DNA of 64,000 nt from Ruminococcus sp. (GTDB lineage Bacteria; Bacillota; Clostridia; Oscillospirales; Ruminococcaceae), in contig NZ_JAEFAJ010000003.1 of the NCBI RefSeq assembly GCF_016287535.1, positions 65,817 through 129,816 of the forward strand, written 5' to 3'. Made by a program: the position numbers and the translations under genes. Below, piece after piece: positions 52,500 through 61,034 of the stretch. The notes below the pieces were generated by a model. It was not told the DNA's origin and ran no database searches. It saw only the letters and a program-made list of their open reading frames with translations. Each line of letters begins with the position of its first letter. The stretch's first letter is position 1.

Positions 52500-54380
52500 T
52501 CAGCAGCCCCAGAATCTGTACATCTCGAATACAGCTATTGCGGAAGCCGTTGCGATATTGCCTGCTATACTGAATATATAGCATATTTTTCCGTTTTTTG
52601 AGGTATTTCTTTTCAGTATGAAAGCTATCCCTGCAATGGCGGCTGCCCCGCAGAGCACAAAGCTTATCATCTGTATTATGCCGGCACAGGCTCCCACAGA
52701 CTTCGCAAGTCCTGTAGATGACATTGCAGCGACCAATATAACAGCTATCGCAAGGAGTGAAGCTGCCTTTGCAAGCTGAGCCCATGTGAGTATGAACTCC
52801 CCCTTGTACGGGCTGATAAGTTTTGCTTTTCTGAGCTTTCGCTTTGCAAGCAGAACAAATATGGCGGAAATGCCTGAAAGGAAAAATGCAGCCAGCAAGG
52901 ATATCTTCGGCACGTACAGCTTTACAGGCATATACTCTACCGCACCTGCTCTTATTCCCTCGGTTCCGTCGGAATATCTGCTTATTCCGAGGATATGCAC
53001 TTTATCAATATAATCATCTGTATACGTATACTTGTAAACATCATTCCCGATATCCGTATATCCTTCGACCTTTTCCGTATTAACAGCACCGAGGAAACTG
53101 AAAAAGCTGCCTATTCCTTTAATAGTCGATCGTGAAGCAACATATTCCCCACTGAAACCGGCAGGCTTTTCGTTTTCCGATGAAAGATCCTTACCAGTAT
53201 AATTCCCGAAAATATACTCAGGCAGCAGGCTTAACATAGGATTATAATTATAATTGGAATTCGTGGTCAGCAGTACAAGTCCGACCTTTAAATCACGGTC
53301 GAACAGCATATTTGCAACTCCGGAATTTGTACCGCCGTCGTGTCCGTATACCTGTACCGCATACTCACTTGACCAGAAGCCGTAGCTGCAGCAGGGTATA
53401 TCAGAATTTCCGTAGAAGGATGAGCCTGAGAACAGCTTCTCCTGTGTTTCGGCCTTTTCAAAGAGCGGATGACCATCGTCAACGAAAGCCTGCGCATATC
53501 TTGCAAGGTCGCCGATAGTTCCTACAGCGCTTCCAGCCGGATATATGGGACAATAAAACAGCTCGGAGCCTGTTTCCTCCCAGATTGGCAGCATCAGAGG
53601 CATTTCGTATGATCTAAGCTTTTCACGCTGCTCCTTCACCCACATATTATCACTGTGGTCAGCCGAGACTGCTGTATGCTCCATTCCGAGAGGCTCAAGG
53701 ATATTCCTGTGAACATAGTCCGTAAAATCCATACCGCTTACCCGCTGAACTATAAATCCCGCAAGTGCCGCTCCCCAGTTGGAATAGGACGACACCTCAC
53801 CCGGACGGAAGGTCTGTGCAGGTTCTATCTTACGGAGTTCCTCTTCAAGCGAGCCAATATCAGCCGCGTCCCTGACGAATAACCTGTATGTACTCTCGCA
53901 CCAGCCACCCTGATGATTCATAAGGTCAGTGACCGTGATAGGATCATCGTATTTCAGGTTTTTCAGGAAGTTATCGGGAAGATATGTGCGTATATCAGCG
54001 TCAAGGTCAATTTCCCCCTGCTCCCACAGCTGCATTATGCTGACCCATATCATTGTCTTGGATATACTTCCCCATTCGAAAACCGCATTTTCGTCGTTGA
54101 CAAGATCCTCTTTCATGTTGATGTATCCCTCATAATTGGTATACAGTATCTCGTCGCCGTGAAAAACCGCGGCAGATGTAGGCGGCAGCTTACTATTAAT
54201 TTCTGAACCGTATGCATTCGTTAAGAGCCCGACCATTTTTTCAAAGGCATTAAAGGAAAGACCTGACGGGAAAGTAAATCCTTCGTCTTTTTCCGCTGCA
54301 AAGGCAGTGCCTGAAACTGCGATGCCCGCCGCAAGAACCAAAGCCGCAGCCCTGCTTATCAGTTTATTTATAAGTTTCAT
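52500..54380 (-). CDS. Beta-lactamase-family serine hydrolase with membrane domain
   Basis: The 626-residue protein has a signal peptide (cleavage near AFA-AEK), a class C beta-lactamase-like domain (about 40-385) and four C-terminal membrane helices. The catalytic SxxK is in WGSISKTM (about 106), the second motif is SYSN near 198, and HDGGTNSG near 345 stands for the KTG-type motif. Such proteins are peptidases or esterases acting on envelope components rather than true beta-lactamases. It lies 11 bp after an ABC permease gene, so it belongs to the GntR-controlled operon. GGAGG precedes the ATG. Confidence 0.9.
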   Translation of the reverse strand: MKLINKLISRAAALVLAAGIAVSGTAFAAEKDEGFTFPSGLSFNAFEKMVGLLTNAYGSEINSKLPPTSAAVFHGDEILYTNYEGYINMKEDLVNDENAVFEWGSISKTMIWVSIMQLWEQGEIDLDADIRTYLPDNFLKNLKYDDPITVTDLMNHQGGWCESTYRLFVRDAADIGSLEEELRKIEPAQTFRPGEVSSYSNWGAALAGFIVQRVSGMDFTDYVHRNILEPLGMEHTAVSADHSDNMWVKEQREKLRSYEMPLMLPIWEETGSELFYCPIYPAGSAVGTIGDLARYAQAFVDDGHPLFEKAETQEKLFSGSSFYGNSDIPCCSYGFWSSEYAVQVYGHDGGTNSGVANMLFDRDLKVGLVLLTTNSNYNYNPMLSLLPEYIFGNYTGKDLSSENEKPAGFSGEYVASRSTIKGIGSFFSFLGAVNTEKVEGYTDIGNDVYKYTYTDDYIDKVHILGISRYSDGTEGIRAGAVEYMPVKLYVPKISLLAAFFLSGISAIFVLLAKRKLRKAKLISPYKGEFILTWAQLAKAASLLAIAVILVAAMSSTGLAKSVGACAGIIQMISFVLCGAAAIAGIAFILKRNTSKNGKICYIFSIAGNIATASAIAVFEMYRFWGC

Positions 54381-54391
54381 GTTCCCCCTCC

Positions 54392-55168
54392 TTACAGCTC
54401 TCTCTTTTCATAGTCCACAACAGCGCAGACTGTCCGATATACCACGAATCCGTAGCCTACGACAATGAACAGCAGCATTGCAAGCATTCCGTCAAAGGGT
54501 CTCGCAAGCGACTTTATAACAGTGAATAACATAGCTATCACCGGGAACACTACTTTCTTCAACGGCGTAAACACTATGACCGCCGCTAAGATCCCAAAGC
54601 CGAAATATCCTCCGACCACCTTGAGAACGCCCTTCAGGGCAGCGTTCTTTTTCTGCTTATAGCCCTTTTTGTAGTATTTCCTCAGCATTGATGACATTAT
54701 CATAAGTGAAAGCATGAATATTATCCCGAAAACTATCCTTGAAGCAGATCTATCAACAAACGGCGTAAGAGCAGCATCGAGGAACTTGTTCGTATCCGCG
54801 TAAGCGCCGTCCGTCCAAACAGTATCATAAAGTCCGCTTTTATTGGCAATTGTCATTATAATGAATGCAATTATCCCTGTTATTGTAGTAAGAAGCGTAA
54901 GCAGGGCAAATCTTGCGATGACAACGCTTTTTCTGTCCGTAGGAACTACTCCGAAGCTCTTTCTGTAGCCTTTTTTCTCCTCATTGCGGATCAGCATATT
55001 GCATATAACGATAGCAACGACCAGAACAAACAGTGAAACGAAAGAGCCTGCAAAGATAAGAGCTATACTCAACACTATCGTAAAGAACAGAAAGAACTTA
55101 AAGTCAGTATCCTTTTTCCCCTTGAATCCCATAAGATCTATCCGCATAAGATCTATTATCCTTTTCAT
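54392..55168 (-). CDS. ABC transporter permease-like membrane protein
   Basis: A 258-residue protein with six hydrophobic segments and a short cytoplasmic Lys-rich loop (KYYKKGYKQKKNA). It matches the ABC-2 type permease layout and lies downstream of an ABC ATPase and another permease. The ATG eight bases after AGGAG is used. Substrate unknown. ABC-2 sets under YtrA-type repressors often respond to cell wall antibiotics or peptides. Confidence 0.8.
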   Translation of the reverse strand: MKRIIDLMRIDLMGFKGKKDTDFKFFLFFTIVLSIALIFAGSFVSLFVLVVAIVICNMLIRNEEKKGYRKSFGVVPTDRKSVVIARFALLTLLTTITGIIAFIIMTIANKSGLYDTVWTDGAYADTNKFLDAALTPFVDRSASRIVFGIIFMLSLMIMSSMLRKYYKKGYKQKKNAALKGVLKVVGGYFGFGILAAVIVFTPLKKVVFPVIAMLFTVIKSLARPFDGMLAMLLFIVVGYGFVVYRTVCAVVDYEKREL

Positions 55169-55179
55169 AGAAACCACTC

Positions 55180-55920
55180 CTATATTTCGTAGTCAGCCGT
55201 CTTTTTCTCAGTGATACGGCAGAACAATATGCCTATAGCCACAGCTGCCGTATTGAGAACTATTCCCCATAACCATGTACCGCCTTCCGTCGAAGGAAAC
55301 AGCCACTTATCATACGGCGGTATCACCCCATTGACAATAAGCTCGACGCTGACAATAAATGCGATTATCACGACAGAAAAAATAAGCAGTACGTTTCTTA
55401 TATCATGTTCATGCCTTTCGATATCCGACCTCATATTAATGAATGTGACCTGTACTATCAGCAATGAACATATGATTATAACGAGAGGAACAAATTTAAA
55501 AACACTGCCTTCTGCCACTTCAATACCGTCAAGATCATGTAATCCCTTGCAAAATACTTCAAACTTTAGCGGAAATATCTCATAAAGCTTTGATATTTTG
55601 CTTATCCCCATGAAGATAAGTGTAATAAGCTCGCTGGCAATGACAGAAACGATAGTCTCTGCAAACTCAGCTCTTACAAAGGAAGCTCTGCTCACAGGAA
55701 GTATACCGCGTACTCTTCGGAAATCCGGATTATTTGCAGCCGCCTGTGCAGGACTGAAGAACACTGCACATAATACTGTAAGCAATCCACCGAATATGGG
55801 ATTGAATATACCGAAAGCAGTCAGTATAAGGCATATAATAAGCATTCCGCCGAAAAAAGGCAGCGCAGAATTGACCGAGGTAATAAAATCAAACCTTATC
55901 AGCTTCATTATCTCTTTCAC
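55180..55920 (-). CDS. ABC-2 type transporter permease
   Basis: A 246-residue protein with six hydrophobic segments, opening MKLIRFDFITSVNSALPFFGG after a few residues. The start is GTG, six bases after GGAGG; the next ATG lies 12 bases further in. It overlaps the end of the ATPase gene by 32 bases. It probably forms a heterodimeric permease with the next gene product. Confidence 0.82.
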   Translation of the reverse strand: MKEIMKLIRFDFITSVNSALPFFGGMLIICLILTAFGIFNPIFGGLLTVLCAVFFSPAQAAANNPDFRRVRGILPVSRASFVRAEFAETIVSVIASELITLIFMGISKISKLYEIFPLKFEVFCKGLHDLDGIEVAEGSVFKFVPLVIIICSLLIVQVTFINMRSDIERHEHDIRNVLLIFSVVIIAFIVSVELIVNGVIPPYDKWLFPSTEGGTWLWGIVLNTAAVAIGILFCRITEKKTADYEI

Positions 55921-56773
55921 GGCGATCCTCCTTTGCAATATAGACAAGTATCTCGTCGATACTTGCCTTTTCAGTCTCAAGCTCGTCGGAGAGCATACTT
56001 GTATCCTCTGTTTTCATCATCGCATCGAAGCCGTTGCGGTATGCGTGAAAGCCTATGAGCTTTTCCTTAACGCCGGAGGGTATATCCTCCTCTGCTCCCT
56101 TGACCACTACATAGTTCTCGGTAAGGTCGTCCTTTGTACCCGTGAACCATACCTTTCCGTTGTGGAGTATAGTCACATAGTCAGCGATACGCTCCACATC
56201 GGAGGTGATATGAGTGGAGAAAAGAACGCTTCTTTTTTCGTCCTCTATGTACTCGGCAAGTATATCAAGAAGCTCGTCACGTGCAACCGGATCGAGACCG
56301 CTGGTAGGCTCGTCAAGTATCATGAACTCGGCGTTGTGAGAAAGCGCAACAGCGATCATCAGCTTCATCTTCATGCCCTTTGAGAAATCGCCCACGGATT
56401 TATCGGTGGGAAGCCCGAACTTCTTTATCCTTGCGGCATACTCGTCGCTGTTCCATTCCTTGTAAAAGGGCTTGAACTGCTGTTCTATCTGCTTTACATT
56501 GAGGTTATCGGCGATATAAAGGCTGTCGAAGACTACGCCCAGCTTTTCCTTTATGGCAATAGTATCCTTGACGCTGTCAAGTCCGAAAACGCTTATCTTA
56601 CCGCTGTCGAACTTTGCCATATCAAGTATGGAGCGGATAGTCGTGGTCTTTCCGGAGCCGTTCTCGCCGACAAATCCCATGATATATCCCCTCGGCAGTG
56701 AAAAGCTCACATCTCTGAGCGCAAAGCCCTCGTAAGTCTTGTTAAGTCCTTTGATCTCAAGAATATTCTCCAT
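55889..56773 (-). CDS. ABC transporter ATP-binding protein
   Basis: The 294-residue ATPase has Walker A GENGSGKTT (about 37), signature FSKGMKMKL (about 130), Walker B FMILDEPTSGLDPVA and the switch His in FSTHITSDVERI. The last 80 residues are an accessory domain of the drug/antimicrobial peptide exporter type. The ATG seven bases after GGAGG is used. It overlaps the regulator stop region (GAATGATTATG). Confidence 0.93.
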   Translation of the reverse strand: MENILEIKGLNKTYEGFALRDVSFSLPRGYIMGFVGENGSGKTTTIRSILDMAKFDSGKISVFGLDSVKDTIAIKEKLGVVFDSLYIADNLNVKQIEQQFKPFYKEWNSDEYAARIKKFGLPTDKSVGDFSKGMKMKLMIAVALSHNAEFMILDEPTSGLDPVARDELLDILAEYIEDEKRSVLFSTHITSDVERIADYVTILHNGKVWFTGTKDDLTENYVVVKGAEEDIPSGVKEKLIGFHAYRNGFDAMMKTEDTSMLSDELETEKASIDEILVYIAKEDRRERDNEADKV

Positions 56774-56775
56774 AA

Positions 56776-57147
56776 TCATTCCTCCATAAATCTTTTCAGA
56801 GCTTCAACTATCTCTTTGTCGGAAAGTCCGGCATTCCTGCCGTTTGACACGACCTTTTCCATAGCCTCCTCCATTTCGCAGAGCATACGCTCCCGCAGGA
56901 GCTCGTTATTGCGCGGCGCAACGAAAAAGCCTTTGCCCGTAACGGAAACGATGAACCCCTCATCGGCAAGGTCGTTATAAACTCTTGTTGTAGTGATCGC
57001 ACTTATTTTCAGGTCCCGTGCAAGCTGCCTTATGGAAGGCAGCTGTTCGTTTTCCTCGGTCTTCCCTTCGAGGATCTGAGCCTTTATCTGTTCCTCTATC
57101 TGCTCATATATAGGAACGTCTGATCTGTTTTTTATAATTATCTTCAT
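56776..57147 (-). CDS. GntR family regulator, YtrA subfamily
   Basis: The 123-residue protein is a winged helix (about 5-70: PIYEQIEEQIKAQI, LPSIRQLARDLKISAITTTR, VTGKGFFVA) with a short helical tail instead of an effector domain, which defines the YtrA subfamily. These repressors control adjacent ABC transporters, as in this operon. The ATG follows AGAGG. An upstream in-frame ATG lies close to the promoter. Autoregulation is likely. Confidence 0.9.
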   Translation of the reverse strand: MKIIIKNRSDVPIYEQIEEQIKAQILEGKTEENEQLPSIRQLARDLKISAITTTRVYNDLADEGFIVSVTGKGFFVAPRNNELLRERMLCEMEEAMEKVVSNGRNAGLSDKEIVEALKRFMEE

Positions 57148-57174
57148 GAAGCGCCTCTTTCTCAACTGCATATA

Positions 57175-57235
57175 CCGTACTTATCCGTACTTATTCATCT
57201 ATATACAGTATAACACCTCTTATCCTGTTTGTCAA
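57175..57235 (-). promoter_or_regulatory. Promoter of the GntR-ABC operon with tandem repeat
   Basis: TTGACA (57230-57235) and TATACT (57207-57212) are 17 bp apart on the minus strand. Just downstream two perfect 10-bp direct repeats CCGTACTTAT lie at 57175-57194, a candidate operator. Confidence 0.75.
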
Positions 57236-57429
57236 CACCTTTTTTCAAATTCGTTAAACGCCCTGTATACAGGCAATTTCCGAGGCAAATTCCAATCTTT
57301 TTACGAAATAATTCGTATTCTTCACAGAATATTTACAATATCAGCCGCACATTTCTGCTTTCCAATACGTTATAGTATCAGAAAAGGTATCTGACCTTTT
57401 AAAAATGCAGATTTTAAGGAGGTATACTT

Positions 57430-58977
57430 ATGAAATTCAAAAGATTAACAGCAGCCGTCGCTGCATTGTGTATAGCACTGCCCGCTGCAACAGAAGCCTT
57501 AAACGCAACAGGCACTCCGGCTATCAATTCTGACAATATCGTTGCAGGCGACGTTAATGTGGACTATGTTTTCAATCTTGCTGATATAGTATTGTTCCAG
57601 CGCTGGCTGAAAGGCGACCGTGATCTGTTCCCAGCCTATGGTGAACCTGGACCGGGAGCAGATGTAAATAAAGACGGAAAATACGACGTATTCGACCTTG
57701 TAGCTATGAGAAAGCTGCTCGTTCAATGCATAAAGAATGCTCCAGAGCCAAGCTATGCACCGCAGGCACAGAATCTCTGCGCAGGCATTGAAAGATCGCC
57801 GGGTACATCAGGCATAATCATGAAGGAGGGCTACCAGAATTACAAGGAATTCATCGACAGTCAGCTCGGCTTCACGGTGGGACTTCTGCAGAATACCTAT
57901 AGTGAAAACAAGGGAGGCAACGATCTTATCTCTCCTTATTCCATAGCACAGGCTCTCGGCATGACCGCCAACGGTGCAGCCGGCAGTACCCTTGAGGAAA
58001 TGGAAAAAGTTCTCGGCGGCGGTATGCCTATCGACAGCCTCAACCGTTATTTCCGCGGTCAGCGCGAAATGACCGTTAACGAAAGCGAGGACCCGAAGTG
58101 GTCTGTCAATACCGCAAACTCTATATGGACAAGGGACAACAGGGACCGCATACAGGTGCTCCCCGGATTCATACAGAACTGTGTTGACTATTACGATTCA
58201 GAGTGCTATACAGCTCCCTTTGACGATACTACTCTCGCCGACGTGAACAACTGGGTAAACTGCAAGACAAATGAGATGATACCCACTATACTCAGCGTGA
58301 TAGACCCGAACGACGTCATGTACCTTGTGAATGCAGTGACATTTCAGGCTGAATGGGCTGAGCCTTATGAGAAATACATGATATCGGACGGTAAATTCAC
58401 AGCGGCAGACGGCACTGTACAGAAAGCAGAAATGCTCAGCAGTACCGAGGACTATGTAAGCGACGGCAACACCGAGGGAATAATAAAGGACTACAGCGGT
58501 CTGAGATACGCATTTGCGGCTCTTCTCCCCGATAAAGACACTTCTATGCACAGCTACATCGAAAGCCTTACCGCTGAAAAGCTCAGAGAACTCCTTTCAA
58601 GCAGGTTCGGAGAGAATTATTCACAGGCAACCGCGGTGCTGCCCAAGTTCAGCTACGAATACGAAAACGAGCTCAGCGAAGAGCTCGCGGATATGGGTAT
58701 GCCAACAGCCTTCAGTGATGATGCGGACTTTTCAAATATGTCGGCTATCGCGCATTTAAACCCACTGAGTATAGGCTACGTTATCCATAAGACCTTTATC
58801 GACCTCGACGAAAACGGCACCAAGGCTGCCGCTGCGACACTCGTTGCAATGCAGGATAAGGCAATGCCGATGAAGCCTGATAAAACGGTAGTTTTTGACC
58901 GCCCCTTCGTTTACTGCATATATGATACCGAAACTTATGTCCCCTTATTTATTGGAGTGCTGAATTCATTAAGCTGA
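57430..58977 (+). CDS. Secreted serpin with N-terminal dockerin
   Basis: Serpins trap serine or cysteine proteases irreversibly. The 515-residue protein has a signal peptide (1-26), a dockerin (about 39-98, calcium loops DVNVDYVFNLADI and DVNKDGKYDVFDL), a linker and a serpin domain (about 140-515: NDLISPYSIAQALGMTANGA, NAVTFQAEWAEPY, the ending FDRPFVYCIYD). The reactive loop hinge is E461-N-G-T-K-A-A-A-A-T470. Counting 17 residues from E461 puts P1 at Lys477, which would suggest trypsin-like targets. It probably protects cellulosomal enzymes. AAGGAGG precedes the ATG; a 7-bp hairpin lies at 57382-57400. Promoter not clear. Confidence 0.92.
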   Translation: MKFKRLTAAVAALCIALPAATEALNATGTPAINSDNIVAGDVNVDYVFNLADIVLFQRWLKGDRDLFPAYGEPGPGADVNKDGKYDVFDLVAMRKLLVQCIKNAPEPSYAPQAQNLCAGIERSPGTSGIIMKEGYQNYKEFIDSQLGFTVGLLQNTYSENKGGNDLISPYSIAQALGMTANGAAGSTLEEMEKVLGGGMPIDSLNRYFRGQREMTVNESEDPKWSVNTANSIWTRDNRDRIQVLPGFIQNCVDYYDSECYTAPFDDTTLADVNNWVNCKTNEMIPTILSVIDPNDVMYLVNAVTFQAEWAEPYEKYMISDGKFTAADGTVQKAEMLSSTEDYVSDGNTEGIIKDYSGLRYAFAALLPDKDTSMHSYIESLTAEKLRELLSSRFGENYSQATAVLPKFSYEYENELSEELADMGMPTAFSDDADFSNMSAIAHLNPLSIGYVIHKTFIDLDENGTKAAAATLVAMQDKAMPMKPDKTVVFDRPFVYCIYDTETYVPLFIGVLNSLS

Positions 58978-59086
58978 TTTTAAGACTTTTTTAAGCATCG
59001 TTTGTTATATTTAATTTGTAAAGCCGTTGTCTGTACATTGACGGCACAAATGCTTTTCCTGTTGTAAGGGGAAAATTTTTTCAGGT

Positions 59087-59138
59087 ACCGTATCTTAATG
59101 ATACGGTTTTCCTGTTTTTCAGCATTTTAGCTGAAAAA
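59087..59138 (+). terminator. Tandem hairpins after the serpin gene
   Basis: Stem ACCGTATC / GATACGGT with TTAAT loop followed by TTTTCCTGTTTTT, then a second stem TTTTTCAGC / GCTGAAAAA. They lie 110 bp past the serpin stop. Confidence 0.7.
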
Positions 59139-59170
59139 ATGATAAATATTGCTATATCACCGCTTAACTG

Positions 59171-59199
59171 TTGCTTTATTAATAATAATGTGTTATAAT
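59171..59199 (+). promoter_or_regulatory. Possible promoter of the second ECF sigma gene
   Basis: A good TATAAT at 59194-59199 with a weak TTGCTT 17 bp upstream. Confidence 0.45.
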
Positions 59200-59232
59200 G
59201 TAATTTATAAGACTTCGGAGGGAGGCGGTCCT

Positions 59233-59694
59233 GTGTCGATTGATATAGATGAGCAGTATGACAAAATCTATCGCTACTGCTTTCTTCGTGTGCGGCACAA
59301 GGAAACTGCCGAGGACATTACTCAGGAAACCTTTCTCCGTTACCTCGAACACCCGCACTACAACAGCGTTGATAAGACCCTGCAGCTTCTTTACACAATT
59401 GCCGGCAATCTCTGCACTGATGAGTTCCGAAGAAAAAAGACAGCAGAGCTTTCCGCCGCAGAGGTATCCGATGAAAACGTCGAAGAAGACATCATTTCAG
59501 GCTATGAGCTGAGACAGGCTCTCGACAAACTTTCAGAGGATGATAGAGAGATAATACTTCTGCGATATGTAAATGAAGTACCCGTGAATGTTATCGCAAA
59601 GCTTCATAACATATCACGTTTTGCGCTTAACCGCAGGATAAAACGTATTCTCGGAGCGCTGCACGAGTATCTGGGGAAGGAGGAGCTTATATGA
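59233..59694 (+). CDS. ECF-type RNA polymerase sigma factor
   Basis: A 153-residue sigma factor starting at GTG seven bases after GGAGG; a longer frame upstream has no ribosome site. Region 2 spans about 1-70 (YDKIYRYCFLRV, ETAEDITQETFLRYLEHP) and region 4 about 95-150 (LDKLSEDDREIILLRYVNEVPV, given in part, then the helix-turn-helix). It is short but complete for an ECF factor. Its stop overlaps the start of the next gene by four bases, which marks a sigma/partner pair. Confidence 0.9.
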   Translation: MSIDIDEQYDKIYRYCFLRVRHKETAEDITQETFLRYLEHPHYNSVDKTLQLLYTIAGNLCTDEFRRKKTAELSAAEVSDENVEEDIISGYELRQALDKLSEDDREIILLRYVNEVPVNVIAKLHNISRFALNRRIKRILGALHEYLGKEELI

Positions 59695-60884
59695 CAGGCA
59701 CAGAAAAAAAAGCTCTTGCCGAAGCATTCGGCTTCGAGGAGCCGGACAGAAAAGAAGAGTTCGCCGAGGAGTTCAGAAGACTCGATAACGGAAAGAACAG
59801 AATAAATATATTTCCTGCTGCAGCTAAATTTGCCGCAACAGCCGCAATGCTGGCAGCAGTAATCGGTACCGTTCTTATGATACCGAAAAACACACATAAT
59901 ATCAGTACGAATGAAATATCTCCCGTTATTGCCGAGGGAACAGCATCCGCGGACGACGTAACTGCTTCGTCAAAGGAAGAAACTGTAACAAGCAGCAAAT
60001 CCTTTGCCGCATCAACGACTGCCGCAAGGACTACTGCCACTGCTCCGACTGAAAAAACAACTTCGTCTTCGGTCACTGCTGCGGAATCAGTAAAGACCAC
60101 TCCGGTGCGTGATAAAAATGACGACATTTCTTCAACTGTCCCGGCAACCGAAACAACATCCGTGATAAGCTCAACCGCTGCCGCGACAGAAACCACTGCC
60201 GCAGCACCCGTTGTTTCTGAAGCTTCTGATTCAAAGGCTTCCGAAAAATCAGCCGGCTCACCGTCAGGACGTGATATGACTGTTTCTCCGGATAATATAA
60301 TACAGCCCCGTGAAAAAGTCATAGGTGAGGAAGAGCTGTTGTTTTCTGACTTTCCAGCTGACTTCTCGCCCGACGCAGGAGGTTTCACCGGTCCGGTCCA
60401 GCAGCCTTCGATCAGCAGCGGAAATCTGCTGATCCGGATGATGTATAAAAATTCCTGCGCCGTAGTACTTGCAAATCTTGATGAAATAGTGTATACTTCT
60501 ATAGACGGAGATGCTTACACTGCCGAAAACATCACCATAGAAAAAGTTCTGAAGGGCAGCCTTGAAGAAAATGACAGGATAACCGTATTTTTCCGCGGAG
60601 GGTATCTTCCTGCCGAGGAATATATTGCTTATAACAACCTGAGATACAGATCCGGCACTGAGGAATATTCCGTTCTCATTCCGGGAGAATGCCGCGGATC
60701 ACAGATACAGGGCAGAAAATACATCTTTTTCCTGAGCGGCAGCTTCTATCCCCTGCCAGACGGAAGTTATACCGCGTCATATCAGGGTGATTCCTCCGTC
60801 TTTGAAAATATTGACGGCACTTATACTGCCGTTGGCGACAATGCTCTTACATTCACAGAACAGGAAGCCAAAAACGGCTTCTGA
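59691..60884 (+). CDS. Membrane partner of ECF sigma factor, Thr/Ser-rich
   Basis: The 397-residue protein has a cytoplasmic N-terminus (1-42, charged), one membrane helix (about 43-64), a long Thr/Ser/Ala-rich extracellular linker (about 70-200) and a folded beta-rich C-terminal domain (about 235-397). This is the topology of a transmembrane anti-sigma factor with an extracellular sensor. The linker composition matches that of the dockerin proteins in the window. The C-terminal domain (LDEIVYTSIDGDAYTAENIT and FFRGGYLPAEEYI) is not one I recognise. Coupled to the sigma gene by an ATGA overlap. Confidence 0.8.
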   Translation: MTGTEKKALAEAFGFEEPDRKEEFAEEFRRLDNGKNRINIFPAAAKFAATAAMLAAVIGTVLMIPKNTHNISTNEISPVIAEGTASADDVTASSKEETVTSSKSFAASTTAARTTATAPTEKTTSSSVTAAESVKTTPVRDKNDDISSTVPATETTSVISSTAAATETTAAAPVVSEASDSKASEKSAGSPSGRDMTVSPDNIIQPREKVIGEEELLFSDFPADFSPDAGGFTGPVQQPSISSGNLLIRMMYKNSCAVVLANLDEIVYTSIDGDAYTAENITIEKVLKGSLEENDRITVFFRGGYLPAEEYIAYNNLRYRSGTEEYSVLIPGECRGSQIQGRKYIFFLSGSFYPLPDGSYTASYQGDSSVFENIDGTYTAVGDNALTFTEQEAKNGF

Positions 60885-61034
60885 ATACTCAGCAAAGCTT
60901 TGATTTCCGCAGAATACCGCCACATGACGGTGCCTGCGGCACAAAGAACAATTTTTTATAATTTTTTTGTCACATTTTCCTTTATTGATTCGTATATTAT
61001 TATGTAACGATAAAAAATGAAAGGAAGTCTTTTT

